From Arenibacter algicola (lineage in GTDB: Bacteria > Bacteroidota > Bacteroidia > Flavobacteriales > Flavobacteriaceae), in NCBI RefSeq assembly GCF_000733925.1, contig NZ_JPOO01000001.1, forward strand, positions 1,364,001 to 1,428,000: 64,000 nt of DNA, given 5' to 3'. Of this stretch, positions 1 through 9,540 are shown in pieces. The position numbers and the translations under genes are program-made. Position 1 is the first letter of the stretch. Every line of letters starts with the position of its first letter. The notes beneath the pieces were generated by a model. That model did not search any database. It was not told the origin of the DNA and worked only from the letters and a program-made list of their open reading frames with translations.

Positions 1-384
1 ATATCCCAAAATCCCAATGTGTGCATTTCTTTTTTTTGGCCAAATATGGAAAGGCAGATCATCATTAAGGGAAGAGCTGAAAAAATAGCAGAAAATTTAT
101 CTGATGGCTATTTTGAATCGCGTCCTGATGGCAGCAAATTAGGTGCCATAGTATCCAAGCAGAGTGAGGTAGTTCCGAGCAGGGACTATTTGGAAAAGAA
201 ATTAAAGGATTTGGAGAAGGAATATGAAAATAAGGAGATAGAACGTCCCAAATATTGGGGCGGATTTATTGTAAAGCCCGTGTCCATAGAATTTTGGCAA
301 GGACGGCCCAATAGATTGCATGATAGGATACGCTATAGCCTACAGGCCAATTATGATTGGAAAATTGAAAGGTTGGCCCCTTAA
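1..384 (+). CDS. pdxH: Pyridoxamine 5'-phosphate oxidase, 3' part (cut by window edge)
   Basis: The reading frame is already open at base 1, so the gene starts outside the window; about 127 C-terminal residues are present. The enzyme uses FMN and oxygen to convert pyridoxine- or pyridoxamine-5'-phosphate to pyridoxal 5'-phosphate. The tail carries the family signature IEFWQGRPNRLHDR close to the C-terminus, with the Arg and His that bind substrate phosphate and pyridine ring, plus the preceding SRDYLE and PKYWGGF blocks of the C-terminal dimerisation region. About 100 bases separate it from sixA. The GTG at base 19 is an internal valine codon, not a start. Confidence 0.93.
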   Translation: MSQNPNVCISFFWPNMERQIIIKGRAEKIAENLSDGYFESRPDGSKLGAIVSKQSEVVPSRDYLEKKLKDLEKEYENKEIERPKYWGGFIVKPVSIEFWQGRPNRLHDRIRYSLQANYDWKIERLAP

Positions 385-486
385 TGTTTGGCCAACTCAT
401 TGGATTTGAAAAGTAGTGGTGATGTACGAACAATTGCACACACTCAATTTTTAGTTTTTTATAATGAATTAAATTGATTTAAACGT

Positions 487-969
487 ATGAAAACTGCAAT
501 ATTGGTAAGGCACGGAAAATCGTCTTGGGAATATAATGTTTCGGATAGGGATAGGCCCCTAATGGAAAGGGGTATAAAGGATGTAAATAAGGTAGCGAAG
601 GAGTTTTCATCGAATTCAATCCATATAGACGCTGCTTATTCCAGTCCGGCCAACAGGGCTTTGCACACCGCTATGATTTTTTTAAGGACCATAAACTTTC
701 CATTTACAAAATTTGAACTTTCCAATGAACTTTATGATTTTTCAGGGGAGGATGTATACCGATTTTTAAAAGGATTGAACAATGATCAGGATACGGTTAT
801 TATCTTTGGACACAACGAAGCATTTACACATATTGCCAATTCTCTAGGAAACATGTATATTGACAATGTTCCTACCAGTGGGCTGGTACAATTAAAATTT
901 GACACAAACGATTGGAGTGCCGTGACAAAAGGAATAACGGTACAGACACTTTTCCCAAAACAGTTATAA
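487..969 (+). CDS. sixA: Histidine phosphatase of the SixA type
   Basis: A 160-residue single-domain protein of the histidine phosphatase superfamily. The catalytic RHG motif (Arg8-His9-Gly10, in VRHGKSSWE) lies at the extreme N-terminus, and the second active-site histidine is His109 in IIFGHNE. SixA enzymes remove phosphate from phosphohistidine proteins; in flavobacteria this gene commonly precedes polyphosphate genes. Here it lies two bases upstream of ppk1, so the two are probably co-transcribed. The actual substrate cannot be read from the sequence. The ATG start fits the family N-terminus, where the RHG motif follows a single beta strand. Confidence 0.87.
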   Translation: MKTAILVRHGKSSWEYNVSDRDRPLMERGIKDVNKVAKEFSSNSIHIDAAYSSPANRALHTAMIFLRTINFPFTKFELSNELYDFSGEDVYRFLKGLNNDQDTVIIFGHNEAFTHIANSLGNMYIDNVPTSGLVQLKFDTNDWSAVTKGITVQTLFPKQL

Positions 970-971
970 GA

Positions 972-3050
972 ATGATCAAGAGTAAAAATCAATATATAAA
1001 TAGAGAAATTAGTTGGTTAAGTTTTAATGAGAGGGTTTTACAGGAAAGTGCGGACAAGAATGTTCCTTTAATAGAGCGACTCCGATTTTTAGGGATATTT
1101 TCCAATAATTTGGATGAATTTTTTAAGGTAAGGTATGCCACCGTTAAAAGAATTGTAGAAGCGGGCAGAACAGGAAAGAGTGTTTTGGGAGGGGAAACGG
1201 CAAAGGATCTACTCGAAGAAATTACCGAAATCGTAATTAAGCAGCAGACCAAAAGCTTAAAAATACTTAGTGATATTGAAAAGGAATTGGAATCTCAGAA
1301 TATTTTTTTGATCAATGAAAAAAAAATAACAGAGTCCCAATGTTCCTTTATTAAGAATTACTTCATCGAAAAGGTCAGTCCGGTTTTGATGACCATTATT
1401 TTGAACGATTTGGCCGGCTTCCCCATGCTGAAGGATACAGCGGCCTATCTGGCGGTAAAATTAATACTGAAGAAACAACCCGGTAGCCAATCCAATGTTA
1501 AGGAAAAGCGATATGCACTTATAGAAATTCCTAAGGGTATAGACCGTTTTGTTGTGTTGCCGAAGGAGGGCGATAAGAACTATATTATCATTCTGGATGA
1601 TCTTATCAGGTATTGCCTAGGGAGTATTTTTAATATGTTCGATTACGAATCCATATCGGCACATATGATCAAAATTACCCGTGATGCCGAGTTGGACATG
1701 GATAATGACTTAAGTAAGAGTTTTATTGAAAAAATTTCGTCCAGTGTAGAGCATCGAAAAATAAGTGATCCCGTGCGTTTTGTGTACGACAAGAGCATTG
1801 GTAGGGATACCCTCGATTTCTTAAAGGAAAAAATGGACATAGAGGATACGGATAGTGTGATTCCTGGAGGTAGATATCACAATAGGCGTGACTATATGGG
1901 TTTTCCTAGTTTGGGAAGGAATGATCTAATGTACGATAAGATTGCAGCATTGCCCGTAAAGGGGATATCTATGGAAGGTAGTCTTTTTGAACGGGTAGCG
2001 GAAAAGGATTTTCTGCAGTATACCCCGTACCAGACCTTTTCCTATATCATTAAATTTCTAAGGGAAGCGGCCCTGGACCCCAAGGTGAGAAATATCAAGA
2101 TTACGGTTTATAGATTGGCCGATAACTCCCAGGTAGCGGCATCCTTGATAAACGCCGTAAAAAATGGGAAACACGTTACGGTACAGATAGAATTGCAGGC
2201 AAGGTTCGACGAACAGGCCAATATTGAATATGCGGAACAGTTACAGGCAGAGGGGGTAAAGCTGATTTTTGGTGTAAGGGGCTTAAAAGTGCACAGTAAA
2301 ATATGCCTTGTAGAACGGGAGGAAGACAGCCAAATTAAACGATACGGGTTTATTAGTACCGGAAACTTTAATGAATCAACGGCCCGTATCTATACCGACT
2401 ACACTTTGTTCACGGCACATGATGGCATATTGAAGGAATTGAACAAAGTTTTCGATTTCTTTGAGACTACCTATAAGATCAACAAATACAAACATCTAAT
2501 AGTATCTCCCCATTATACCAAAAATGTGTTCAAGAAATTGATCGATAAGGAAATTCAAAATGCCAAGGCTGGCAAAGAAGCCTATATTAAGATAAAAATG
2601 AACAGCTTTACTTCGTATAAAATGGTAGACAAGCTGTATGAGGCAAGTAGGGCAGGTGTAAAGATTCAGCTTATTATCAGAGGCATTTGCTGTTTGGTTC
2701 CCGGTGTTAAGGGAATGAGTGAAAACATAGATGCCATTAGTATTGTGGATAAATTTTTGGAGCATCCAAGAATTTTCATTTTTGGAAATGATGGTAATTC
2801 CAAAGTATATATATCCTCAGCCGATTGGATGACGAGAAATTTGGATTATCGTGTAGAAGTCGGAGTGCCGATTTATGATATTGACGTTAAGCAGGAACTT
2901 CTGGATACCTTTGATATTTCATGGAGGGATAACGTAAAAGCTAGGGTATTTTCCGAAAAACATGATAATGCTTATAGAAAGAACAATAACCCCAAAGTAC
3001 GTTCACAATTCGCTACCTATGATTATTACCTTAATAAATTGAATTCCTAA
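972..3050 (+). CDS. ppk1: Polyphosphate kinase 1
   Basis: PPK1 reversibly transfers the gamma-phosphate of ATP onto inorganic polyphosphate chains. The 692-residue protein has the N-terminal helical domain (INREISWLSFNERVLQE near residue 10), the head domain, and two phospholipase-D-like catalytic domains. The autophosphorylated histidine is His441 in LKVHSKICLV; the second conserved histidine is His598 in LEHPRIFIF, followed by SSADWMTRNLDYRVEV. The frame is open further upstream inside sixA, but the ATG at 972, two bases after the sixA stop, gives the usual N-terminus. It is followed 15 bases later by ppx, forming a sixA-ppk1-ppx unit for polyphosphate turnover. Confidence 0.96.
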   Translation: MIKSKNQYINREISWLSFNERVLQESADKNVPLIERLRFLGIFSNNLDEFFKVRYATVKRIVEAGRTGKSVLGGETAKDLLEEITEIVIKQQTKSLKILSDIEKELESQNIFLINEKKITESQCSFIKNYFIEKVSPVLMTIILNDLAGFPMLKDTAAYLAVKLILKKQPGSQSNVKEKRYALIEIPKGIDRFVVLPKEGDKNYIIILDDLIRYCLGSIFNMFDYESISAHMIKITRDAELDMDNDLSKSFIEKISSSVEHRKISDPVRFVYDKSIGRDTLDFLKEKMDIEDTDSVIPGGRYHNRRDYMGFPSLGRNDLMYDKIAALPVKGISMEGSLFERVAEKDFLQYTPYQTFSYIIKFLREAALDPKVRNIKITVYRLADNSQVAASLINAVKNGKHVTVQIELQARFDEQANIEYAEQLQAEGVKLIFGVRGLKVHSKICLVEREEDSQIKRYGFISTGNFNESTARIYTDYTLFTAHDGILKELNKVFDFFETTYKINKYKHLIVSPHYTKNVFKKLIDKEIQNAKAGKEAYIKIKMNSFTSYKMVDKLYEASRAGVKIQLIIRGICCLVPGVKGMSENIDAISIVDKFLEHPRIFIFGNDGNSKVYISSADWMTRNLDYRVEVGVPIYDIDVKQELLDTFDISWRDNVKARVFSEKHDNAYRKNNNPKVRSQFATYDYYLNKLNS

Positions 3051-3065
3051 AAAAAACCAGCTACT

Positions 3066-3953
3066 TTGAAAGTACGGAAATATGCGGCCATTGACATTGG
3101 CTCCAACGCCATACGCTTACTTACCCATAACGTCATTGAAGAAGAAGGGAAAGATACCCTCTTTAAAAAAAGTGCCTTGGTCCGATTGCCTATCAGGCTT
3201 GGGGAGGATGTATTTAAAAACGGGACTATTTCCAAGCGCAATGAAGAGCGATTGTTGAATGCGATGAAGGCGTTTCAGCTCTTGATGGATGTGCACGGGG
3301 TGGAAAAATATATGGCCTGTGCTACCTCGGCTATGAGGGAGGCGGATAATGGGCAACTGGTAATTGATAATATCTTGGAGGCTTCCGGGGTGCAGATTCA
3401 ATTGATAGACGGGGAAAGGGAGGCTTCCATAATAGCCTCAACAGACCTTAAGAATTTGATAAGGAAAGATGAGACTTATCTTTATATAGACGTGGGCGGC
3501 GGGAGTACTGAGTTTACGGTCTTTTCCGAAGGGAAAATAAAAATTTCAGAATCATTTAAGATTGGGACCGTTAGGCTTCTGAATGGTATGGTAGATGATT
3601 CTATGTGGAACGATCTGGAACACTGGCTGAAGAGACATGTTAAGGGACTGCCCAATCTATCGATTATTGGTTCTGGGGGAAACATTAATAAACTACATAA
3701 AATGTCCGGACGAAAGGAAGGGGAGTCCCTGTCCTATATTTGGCTAAGGGCACAATATCATTTTCTGTCGAGCCTAACTTTTGAGGAAAGGGTCTCCGAA
3801 TTGGGATTGAATCCGGATAGGGCGGATGTAATTATTCCTGCTACACAAATTTTTGTTTCTTCGGCAAAGTGGATCGGAGCCAAAAAAATTCACGTTCCCA
3901 AAATAGGACTTTCGGACGGGATTATAAAAACCCTGTACTACGCCAAAGAATAA
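3066..3953 (+). CDS. ppx: Exopolyphosphatase (Ppx/GppA family), short form
   Basis: A 295-residue ASKHA-fold phosphatase. It shows the phosphate-1 motif AIDIGSNAIRLL near residue 9, the phosphate-2 motif YIDVGGGSTEF near residue 140 and the SGGN motif near residue 203. Ppx enzymes release orthophosphate from polyphosphate ends; some family members hydrolyse pppGpp. It lacks the C-terminal HD-like domain of the 500-residue E. coli enzymes, as is usual for the short Ppx1-type proteins. The start is a TTG codon at 3066; no ATG precedes the first conserved motif. It lies 15 bases behind ppk1, opposing it functionally within one transcript. Confidence 0.92.
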   Translation: MKVRKYAAIDIGSNAIRLLTHNVIEEEGKDTLFKKSALVRLPIRLGEDVFKNGTISKRNEERLLNAMKAFQLLMDVHGVEKYMACATSAMREADNGQLVIDNILEASGVQIQLIDGEREASIIASTDLKNLIRKDETYLYIDVGGGSTEFTVFSEGKIKISESFKIGTVRLLNGMVDDSMWNDLEHWLKRHVKGLPNLSIIGSGGNINKLHKMSGRKEGESLSYIWLRAQYHFLSSLTFEERVSELGLNPDRADVIIPATQIFVSSAKWIGAKKIHVPKIGLSDGIIKTLYYAKE

Positions 3954-3963
3954 GGAACATTAT

Positions 3964-3983
3964 TTTAGAAAATGGATTCTAAA
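3964..3983. terminator. A+T-rich hairpin between convergent ppx and miaE
   Basis: TTTAGAA at 3964-3970 is perfectly repeated inverted as TTCTAAA at 3977-3983 around a 6-base loop. It sits in the 54-base gap between the ends of two convergent genes. It is A+T-rich and has no clear T-run, so a role as terminator is inferred only from position. Confidence 0.3.
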
Positions 3984-4007
3984 GGTAATTGGCGCGCAGA
4001 AGGCAAT

Positions 4008-4589
4008 TTAGCCGTGGACCGTTTCAGAATTGCCCAGATCCTTCATGATGGCAGCCTCATAAGTTAGTAGAGCGTCCCATTTCTTGTCCACTTCCTTGCG
4101 ATCTCCATACTTACGTGCGAAGTTTAGAAACATGGTGTAGTGCCCGGCCTCACTGATCATCAGTTTATGGTAAAAATCGGCCAGCTCCTTATCCTGCAAT
4201 TGCTCGGATAGTAACCTAAAACGTTCACAACTGCGGGCTTCAATTAATGCTGCATATAACAAGCGGTGTACCAATTGGGTGGTTCTGCTGCCTCCTTTTG
4301 GGAAAAACTTTAGTAGGGCAATAACATAGTCGTCCTTTCTGTCCCTCCCCAATGTTTTTCCACGGGCCAATATGCGGTCGTGAACCATTTTAAAATGTCC
4401 CATTTCCTCTCTGGAGAGCGCTATCATTTCTTGGGTTAGTTCCGTGTATTCCGGAAAGCTCACAATCAACGAAATAGCGGTGCTCGCTGCCTTTTGCTCA
4501 CAATAGGCATGATCTGTTAATATTTCATCGATATTTTTCTCAACAATGTTGACCCATCTAGGGTCTGTGGGCAATTTTAAACCTAACAT
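4008..4589 (-). CDS. miaE: tRNA-(ms2io6A37)-type hydroxylase, MiaE family
   Basis: A 193-residue all-helical diiron protein of the ferritin-like MiaE family. In characterised bacteria MiaE hydroxylates the isopentenyl side chain of 2-methylthio-N6-isopentenyladenosine at tRNA position 37. Ferritin-like ligand pairs are visible: AYCEQKAAS, SREEMGHFKMVHDR, LIEARSCERFRLL and ISEAGHYTMF, i.e. Glu residues and ExxH pairs on four helices. Length is close to the usual 190-260 residues. It is transcribed alone, convergent to ppx. A CAAAAATA (TATTTTTG on the coding strand) at 4607-4614 fits a Bacteroidota -7 box that would give a leader of roughly 13 bases. Confidence 0.9.
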   Translation of the reverse strand: MLGLKLPTDPRWVNIVEKNIDEILTDHAYCEQKAASTAISLIVSFPEYTELTQEMIALSREEMGHFKMVHDRILARGKTLGRDRKDDYVIALLKFFPKGGSRTTQLVHRLLYAALIEARSCERFRLLSEQLQDKELADFYHKLMISEAGHYTMFLNFARKYGDRKEVDKKWDALLTYEAAIMKDLGNSETVHG

Positions 4590-4606
4590 AGCACAATTTT
4601 CTATTT

Positions 4607-4614
4607 CAAAAATA
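4607..4614 (-). promoter_or_regulatory. Possible -7 box for miaE
   Basis: On the minus strand the sequence reads TATTTTTG, an exact match to the Bacteroidota -7 consensus TAnnTTTG, 17 bases before the miaE ATG. No clear TTG -33 element is seen at the right spacing, so this is only a candidate. Confidence 0.35.
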
Positions 4615-4766
4615 GAAAGAATACCATAAACCGCGGTAATTAATGCTGATATAGTTTTATATTTAAGCCTTCTTTGTAGGCATTGTGCAATAATTTGAAT
4701 TGCCCTTGGGCTTACTTTATGTTTTATTGAAATTTATGGTTTAACACGGGATAAATATATTGTAAT

Positions 4767-5624
4767 ATGTTATTTGAAAATATCGGTACCCAGCTTCTGA
4801 AAATATTAGAGGATAATGTGGACAGTGAAAATATGCAATGGCTGTTGTCTAAAATTGCAGGCATTGTGGAGTCAGAGTCCACAAAGGATTTATATCTGAC
4901 CTATAGCATGGTACCCACAAAAATTAGATCGGCAAAGGAACTGTCGCTTTTATTGGACGATAAGGAATTAAAGGCTTACCTGGAAATTCAACATGCGAAC
5001 CTTCAACAGATAGGTAGGATATATTTGCTTTACAAGGTGTTGGAGGCCAAGGAGGATTTTTTTAAGGCCAAAGTGGCCAATATTATTGAAGTAGCGGATA
5101 AGAGTGAACTGGAAACCTTCCTTAAATTTTTGGTTTTGTTACCGCATCCTGAAAACTATAAGGTACAGGCTGTTGAAGCTCTTAGGACCAATATCTCCAC
5201 CGTTTTTGATGCTATAGCGTTAAACAACCCTTATCCTGCACTTTATTTTAATGAACAGCAATGGAACCAAATGTACCTGAAGGCTGCGTTTATGCAACAA
5301 AACCTAAATGAAATTGAACAGGTAGAAAAAAGAGGAAACAAGGAACTTACAAGAATTATTTCGGATTACGCTCACGAGCGTTGGGCGGCATCAAGGGAAA
5401 TAGATCCCTGTTTTTGGAGGCCAGTGAGTAATTTCATGAACGAAAAACTCTTAAAGGATATGAAGCGACTATTTTCCAGTGATAATATTGCAGAGCAAAA
5501 AGCAGCCGCTCTTTGTTGTTATCACTCCAATTCAAGCGAAGCGAAGGAACTGTTGACAGGTTTTCCCGAGCTTGTAAAAGGAATTGAAAATGGAAGTATT
5601 ACTTGGGTAAGTATTAAAGAATAG
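4767..5624 (+). CDS. eboA: EboA-family protein
   Basis: A 285-residue helical protein recognised as EboA by the NPYPALYFNEQQWNQMYLKA block around residues 152-171, followed by an ADYAHERWAAxR-like segment (ISDYAHERWAASREID). No catalytic motif or signal peptide is seen. EboA belongs to the six-gene ebo/EDB set (eboABCDEF) known from scytonemin-making cyanobacteria, pseudomonads, Bacteroidota and some algal plastids; the set is linked to maturation and transport of small metabolites, but EboA's biochemical role is unknown. In this window eboA is cut off from eboB by about 8 kb and is followed by a strong terminator, so it is probably its own transcript. Confidence 0.85.
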   Translation: MLFENIGTQLLKILEDNVDSENMQWLLSKIAGIVESESTKDLYLTYSMVPTKIRSAKELSLLLDDKELKAYLEIQHANLQQIGRIYLLYKVLEAKEDFFKAKVANIIEVADKSELETFLKFLVLLPHPENYKVQAVEALRTNISTVFDAIALNNPYPALYFNEQQWNQMYLKAAFMQQNLNEIEQVEKRGNKELTRIISDYAHERWAASREIDPCFWRPVSNFMNEKLLKDMKRLFSSDNIAEQKAAALCCYHSNSSEAKELLTGFPELVKGIENGSITWVSIKE

Positions 5625-5641
5625 TGTTAAATTTTAAAAAG

Positions 5642-5680
5642 AAAAGAGCGGTTCGATGGAAACATTGAACCGCTCTTTTT
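5642..5680. terminator. Strong intrinsic terminator behind eboA
   Basis: AAAAGAGCGGTTC is followed after a 12-base loop by GAACCGCTCTTTTT: a 13-bp perfect stem with A-rich left and T-rich right ends. It can serve eboA on the plus strand and the convergent minus-strand cytochrome gene ending at 5699. Confidence 0.88.
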
Positions 5681-5698
5681 ATTAAATGTAATTAAGTC

Positions 5699-7645
5699 TT
5701 ACTTCTTCAAGGAATTGATCCACCCGGCAATTTTAAGTGCTTCATCTTTGGGAACATGCGGCATAGGTGCCATAGGTGTTGCATATTCGGGCCAGTTTTT
5801 GGGTTGTGGATTGTAAATTAGTTCCACTATTTTCTCATTGTTGTAATTGCGTTTTGAAATCTCGGTAAAGGAAGGTCCGATGACCCTTTTGTCCTTATGG
5901 TGGCATGCCACGCAAGTGTTGGTCATTAAAAGAGGCTGTACTTCGGTATCCGACAAAACTTTGTCTGTAGCTGATGGTTTTTGGGGTGCCGTTTTCTTAA
6001 TGCTGACAGCTTTTTTCAATAAACTACTTCGCTTGGTCGATAGTTCGGATGCGGGAATTACAGTTCCCTCGGGAATATTATTCAAAGTATAGTACAAGGT
6101 GGGATGTAAAATGGTGTTCCCGGATTCTTTGGCCTTTACACCTGGTAGCATAATTTCGTGAACATAGTATTGCCGAATATTGTCAATGGCTACGTGAACT
6201 TTCATACCGTCATCGCTCACTTTTACCCCTTTTATCTTGATCTCCTCAATATTGGTCTGTGGACTACCATAGGCTGCATGATATTTGTAAATGTAGCTTT
6301 TGCCGAAATAGGAATCCAGATCCTCGGCCGAAGCCTTGTCCACAGGCATTGTAAATTCAATTTCAAATCCGTCGGGCTTGGCCCTGACGGTTTTCATTTC
6401 AAAAGGTGTACGCCCAGTCCATGTTAGATATTCCAGACCGGAATTAGTAGTGCCGGCAGAACCCCAGCCCCTATTGGTCTCTCCTACGAAAAGCCTTCCT
6501 TGGCTGTCAAAATCCATGCGCATTACTCCGGACTGAAAGCCCGTTCTGAAATCGAAAGCTACTCCCTGGTATTCTCCCTTCACTTTTTCAAGGACTACCC
6601 TCATAATCTTGCTTTGCCCCATGTCGCCGACCAGCAATTGATCTTCAAATGGACCAAATTTTCCCTGCGTTTTATCGACCTTGATTTCGGAATTGGATAT
6701 TCCCAAAATACCATGGGGCAATATTACAGCAGGCAATTTTAATTCGGGGAGGGATTTTTTTATTTCATAAGCAAAATCTGGATTTTCCTCATCCATTATA
6801 TTTTCCGGTTTCACATAACGGCCATTTACCTTGACCTGCCTTTTATCCAACTTGCTATAAAACTCTTCCTCGGTGAGTTTTATTGGGGAATCCTCGTGCC
6901 CCGTCCATTTAAGTCCGGCCGGATGTCCCGCGAATGCACCTTTTGGTAGATGCCAAATAGCACCGGAACCTACCCAGTCCCCTTGGTTTTCCGAGTAGAA
7001 CAATTCCCCGTCTACCAGGCCATAACCTGCCGGAGATCGCATACCCGTGGCCCAAGGCTCCATTTTACCATCCTCGGTAATTTTCATGGTCCATGCCCTC
7101 CAGGGCACCCTACTTTCGCCCCTCCACCATTCTTCATTGCCAAAGGCAACATTGGCGGTTACAAAAAAGGTATTGTCCGGAGCCAATACCGGTCCAAAGG
7201 AATATTCGTGGTAGTGCGTGGAAACGGGCCACGCATAGATGGTCTTGTATTCATCCGCAATGTCATCACCATTGGTATCAATTAGTTTGGTCAACTCCCC
7301 TCTTTGCGCTGTATAAAGAGCTTGGTCATGATAGGCCAAGCCTAAGGGTTCGTGCAATCCGGATGCAAATTTTTTAAAAGTAGGGGGTACCCCATTGGCC
7401 ATAGACGGATTTTCTATGATCCAAACATCACCACGGCGTGTACAAACAGCTAGATTCCCATTGGGAAGGGATAGCACTCCTCCTCCTTCCATATGGATTC
7501 CTTCAGGGGTTGGTACCGTAGTTAATCTGTAGTAATCATCCTCGGTAGGGGCATTTTGGGCCGATAGGGTTGTGGTTGTAATAAGCATTGTTGCCAAACA
7601 GACTATTCCAATCGCACTGATTGTATTTTTTGTAAAGGTTTTCAT
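5699..7645 (-). CDS. Exported beta-propeller protein with C-terminal cytochrome c domain
   Basis: A 648-residue protein with a signal peptide (positively charged MKTFTKN start, hydrophobic stretch, cleavage likely after TLSAQ near residue 30). Residues about 40-420 resemble the PVC-type/sorbosone-dehydrogenase-like propellers (GGGVLSLPNGNLAVCTRRGDVW, GMRSPAGYG, VGETNRGWGS). The C-terminus holds a class I cytochrome c domain with haem motif CVACH at residues 578-582 and a likely axial Met628 in APMPHVP. It should act in the periplasm or on the outer membrane as a redox protein, perhaps oxidising a sugar or sugar derivative. It lies five bases downstream of the DUF1080-like gene, on the same strand, so they form an operon. 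The substrate is unknown. Confidence 0.82.
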   Translation of the reverse strand: MKTFTKNTISAIGIVCLATMLITTTTLSAQNAPTEDDYYRLTTVPTPEGIHMEGGGVLSLPNGNLAVCTRRGDVWIIENPSMANGVPPTFKKFASGLHEPLGLAYHDQALYTAQRGELTKLIDTNGDDIADEYKTIYAWPVSTHYHEYSFGPVLAPDNTFFVTANVAFGNEEWWRGESRVPWRAWTMKITEDGKMEPWATGMRSPAGYGLVDGELFYSENQGDWVGSGAIWHLPKGAFAGHPAGLKWTGHEDSPIKLTEEEFYSKLDKRQVKVNGRYVKPENIMDEENPDFAYEIKKSLPELKLPAVILPHGILGISNSEIKVDKTQGKFGPFEDQLLVGDMGQSKIMRVVLEKVKGEYQGVAFDFRTGFQSGVMRMDFDSQGRLFVGETNRGWGSAGTTNSGLEYLTWTGRTPFEMKTVRAKPDGFEIEFTMPVDKASAEDLDSYFGKSYIYKYHAAYGSPQTNIEEIKIKGVKVSDDGMKVHVAIDNIRQYYVHEIMLPGVKAKESGNTILHPTLYYTLNNIPEGTVIPASELSTKRSSLLKKAVSIKKTAPQKPSATDKVLSDTEVQPLLMTNTCVACHHKDKRVIGPSFTEISKRNYNNEKIVELIYNPQPKNWPEYATPMAPMPHVPKDEALKIAGWINSLKK

Positions 7646-7650
7646 ATTTC

Positions 7651-9540
7651 TTACCAGATTATTTCATATTTGATAGTGCTTCCATCCACAGGAATAATTA
7701 GTTCGGTTTCATCATTTACTTCTCTAATCATAGGTTCCTGACCAGATAGGACATTTACGTAGAATTGATGATCATTGACATCAAAAGACCCATCGGCCAA
7801 TTGTTTGGCTTTTCCGGATGCAATCTTATAGTACCAATTGGATTCCCCTGTTTTGGAAAAATGCACTTCATTTATGATGTGGGTGTTTTTGTCATTTGGG
7901 TAAACCCTGTTCTCCACATCAACCCCTTTATAGGTGTATTTAAAGATAGGCAGGCCGTTCTCTTTATTTATGGTATAGCCTCCGGATTTAAATTCGGGAG
8001 CGCTTCCCGTTTTTGGAAACGGACTTTGCAAATCGTTAAGAGCGGATAAGGGTTGGTTTAAAAAGGTCCATAGAACTGAACCATTTGGCCTAAAAGAACC
8101 GTTGCCCCTACTGTGCCACATGGGGGTGGCATCAACAAAGTTACCGCGCCACATGCCAACTAGATTTTCGGATCCCATGTCATATACGAAGTTTATGCCT
8201 TCAGGTGTTCCAACACCTATAGTGTGGGACAAGCGCTCCTGATTGCCTTCAAAACTTACAAAGCCCCTTAGCATCCGTGGTGTGGCCTCGGTATTGACCA
8301 GAATGGGAGAAACTGAATTTATTTTTTGGGGGTAGGAATCGTATGTGTTGAAGATCTTTGGATTGGTATTTTTCGTTGCAATTGAAAGTCCCAACCTTGG
8401 AGCTCTCCAACCCGCATCTTTTATATTGGTCAATGTAAAAATATGGTCTCCCTCAAGAAGGGATACGGTTTTTTCCAAATTCTCTTCGGAGTCGGATGAA
8501 TTATTGGTAGCAATGTTTTTTCCGTCAATAGTAAAATGGATACCTCCTGTGTACCCTATGGAAAAGACGTAATCGTCCGCTTTGGGAACATTAATTTTTC
8601 CTTTATATACAATACCATAATGATCTTCTTCATTTATGACCGTGATGTCTATAAGTTTCGCTGATTTCTCTTGGGTACTATTTGCGGTTTCCAATTCTTC
8701 CAGGCCTTTAAAATTACCCTTATAAGTACTATAAGATAAATTGGAAAGGGTAACATTGGATTCTTCTAAAAGTTGATACTTTATATTTCTAAAAGCCATT
8801 GGGCCATGATCTCCTTGTATCATCAGTGGACCCATAGCGGTTTCTTCTGTGGAAATTGGCCCCCCGGTAGGTAAGGGCACTTCCACATTACTATGAATTA
8901 AAACGTTGTTCAATAGTACGGAAACGAATTTTGCATTGGCAATTTTTTCCCCCTTATCATTGAATTTGGGTGCTTCAAAATGTATTTTGAGCTTTTGCCA
9001 TAAACCAGGGGCTTTGGCCGGATTGCTCAATGGGGTTATGCCTAGAAATTTCTTTGAAGGTTCCTCTTCCCAATTCCTGTGAATGCCTCCGAAATCATAT
9101 GAGGTTGGATTCATAACGCCCCAACTATCCTTTATTTGCAGTTCATACCGGCCCTGTAAATAAATTCCTGAATTTGATCCGTTGGGGATCAAAATCTCCA
9201 TTTCCAGTTTAATATCACCATGTTCCCATTGCGACAAAAGATGGTCTTTTTGGGTAAAGCTGTAATCGTTGAACAAAACACCCGTTCCAGGTTCTATATG
9301 AATTGGATGAATGGCTTCTTTAACCTTTTTTTGTTTTCGTTTTTCTTTTTTGGATAATGGTTCCGGCTCCGGATCCTGGTGGGTATGCACTCTAATGTTT
9401 CTGTCGGCAATAACATCGCCAACTATTTTCCAATTACTGGACGGGTCTTTAAACCCGTTTAAATTTTCCAAGAATAATTGCTCTTGTGCCAGCAAGCTAA
9501 ATCCTGAAAAAAGAAGGAGGATTGAGATTTTAATTTTCAT
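7651..9540 (-). CDS. Exported DUF1080-like (3-keto-disaccharide hydrolase fold)/PA14 multidomain protein
   Basis: A 629-residue protein with a signal peptide (MKIKISILLLFSGFSLLAQ). Residues about 20-260 form a laminin-G-like DUF1080 domain (GVLFNDYSFTQKDHLLSQWE, NSGIYLQGRYELQIKDSWG, HGPMAFRNIKYQLL), the fold used by 3-keto-glycoside hydrolases. Residues about 265-390 look like a PA14 carbohydrate-binding module (YTGGIHFTIDGKNI, LLEGDHIFTLTN). The rest (LRGFVSFEGNQERLSHTIGV onward) resembles domains that accompany cytochrome c/propeller proteins in Bacteroidota and planctomycetes. A lysine-rich linker lies near residue 65. It precedes the cytochrome-propeller gene by five bases. A role in oxidised-sugar breakdown is inference from the family. 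Confidence 0.8.
   Translation of the reverse strand: MKIKISILLLFSGFSLLAQEQLFLENLNGFKDPSSNWKIVGDVIADRNIRVHTHQDPEPEPLSKKEKRKQKKVKEAIHPIHIEPGTGVLFNDYSFTQKDHLLSQWEHGDIKLEMEILIPNGSNSGIYLQGRYELQIKDSWGVMNPTSYDFGGIHRNWEEEPSKKFLGITPLSNPAKAPGLWQKLKIHFEAPKFNDKGEKIANAKFVSVLLNNVLIHSNVEVPLPTGGPISTEETAMGPLMIQGDHGPMAFRNIKYQLLEESNVTLSNLSYSTYKGNFKGLEELETANSTQEKSAKLIDITVINEEDHYGIVYKGKINVPKADDYVFSIGYTGGIHFTIDGKNIATNNSSDSEENLEKTVSLLEGDHIFTLTNIKDAGWRAPRLGLSIATKNTNPKIFNTYDSYPQKINSVSPILVNTEATPRMLRGFVSFEGNQERLSHTIGVGTPEGINFVYDMGSENLVGMWRGNFVDATPMWHSRGNGSFRPNGSVLWTFLNQPLSALNDLQSPFPKTGSAPEFKSGGYTINKENGLPIFKYTYKGVDVENRVYPNDKNTHIINEVHFSKTGESNWYYKIASGKAKQLADGSFDVNDHQFYVNVLSGQEPMIREVNDETELIIPVDGSTIKYEIIW

Noticed and set aside
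487..969. Start of ppk1 inside sixA, giving a 712-residue protein
   Set aside because: The ATG at 972 directly behind the sixA stop gives the family N-terminus; the upstream extension has no similarity.
7765..8049. Plus-strand frames inside the DUF1080-like gene (also many others in the window)
   Set aside because: They lie fully inside well-supported minus-strand genes and have no family features; they are shadows.
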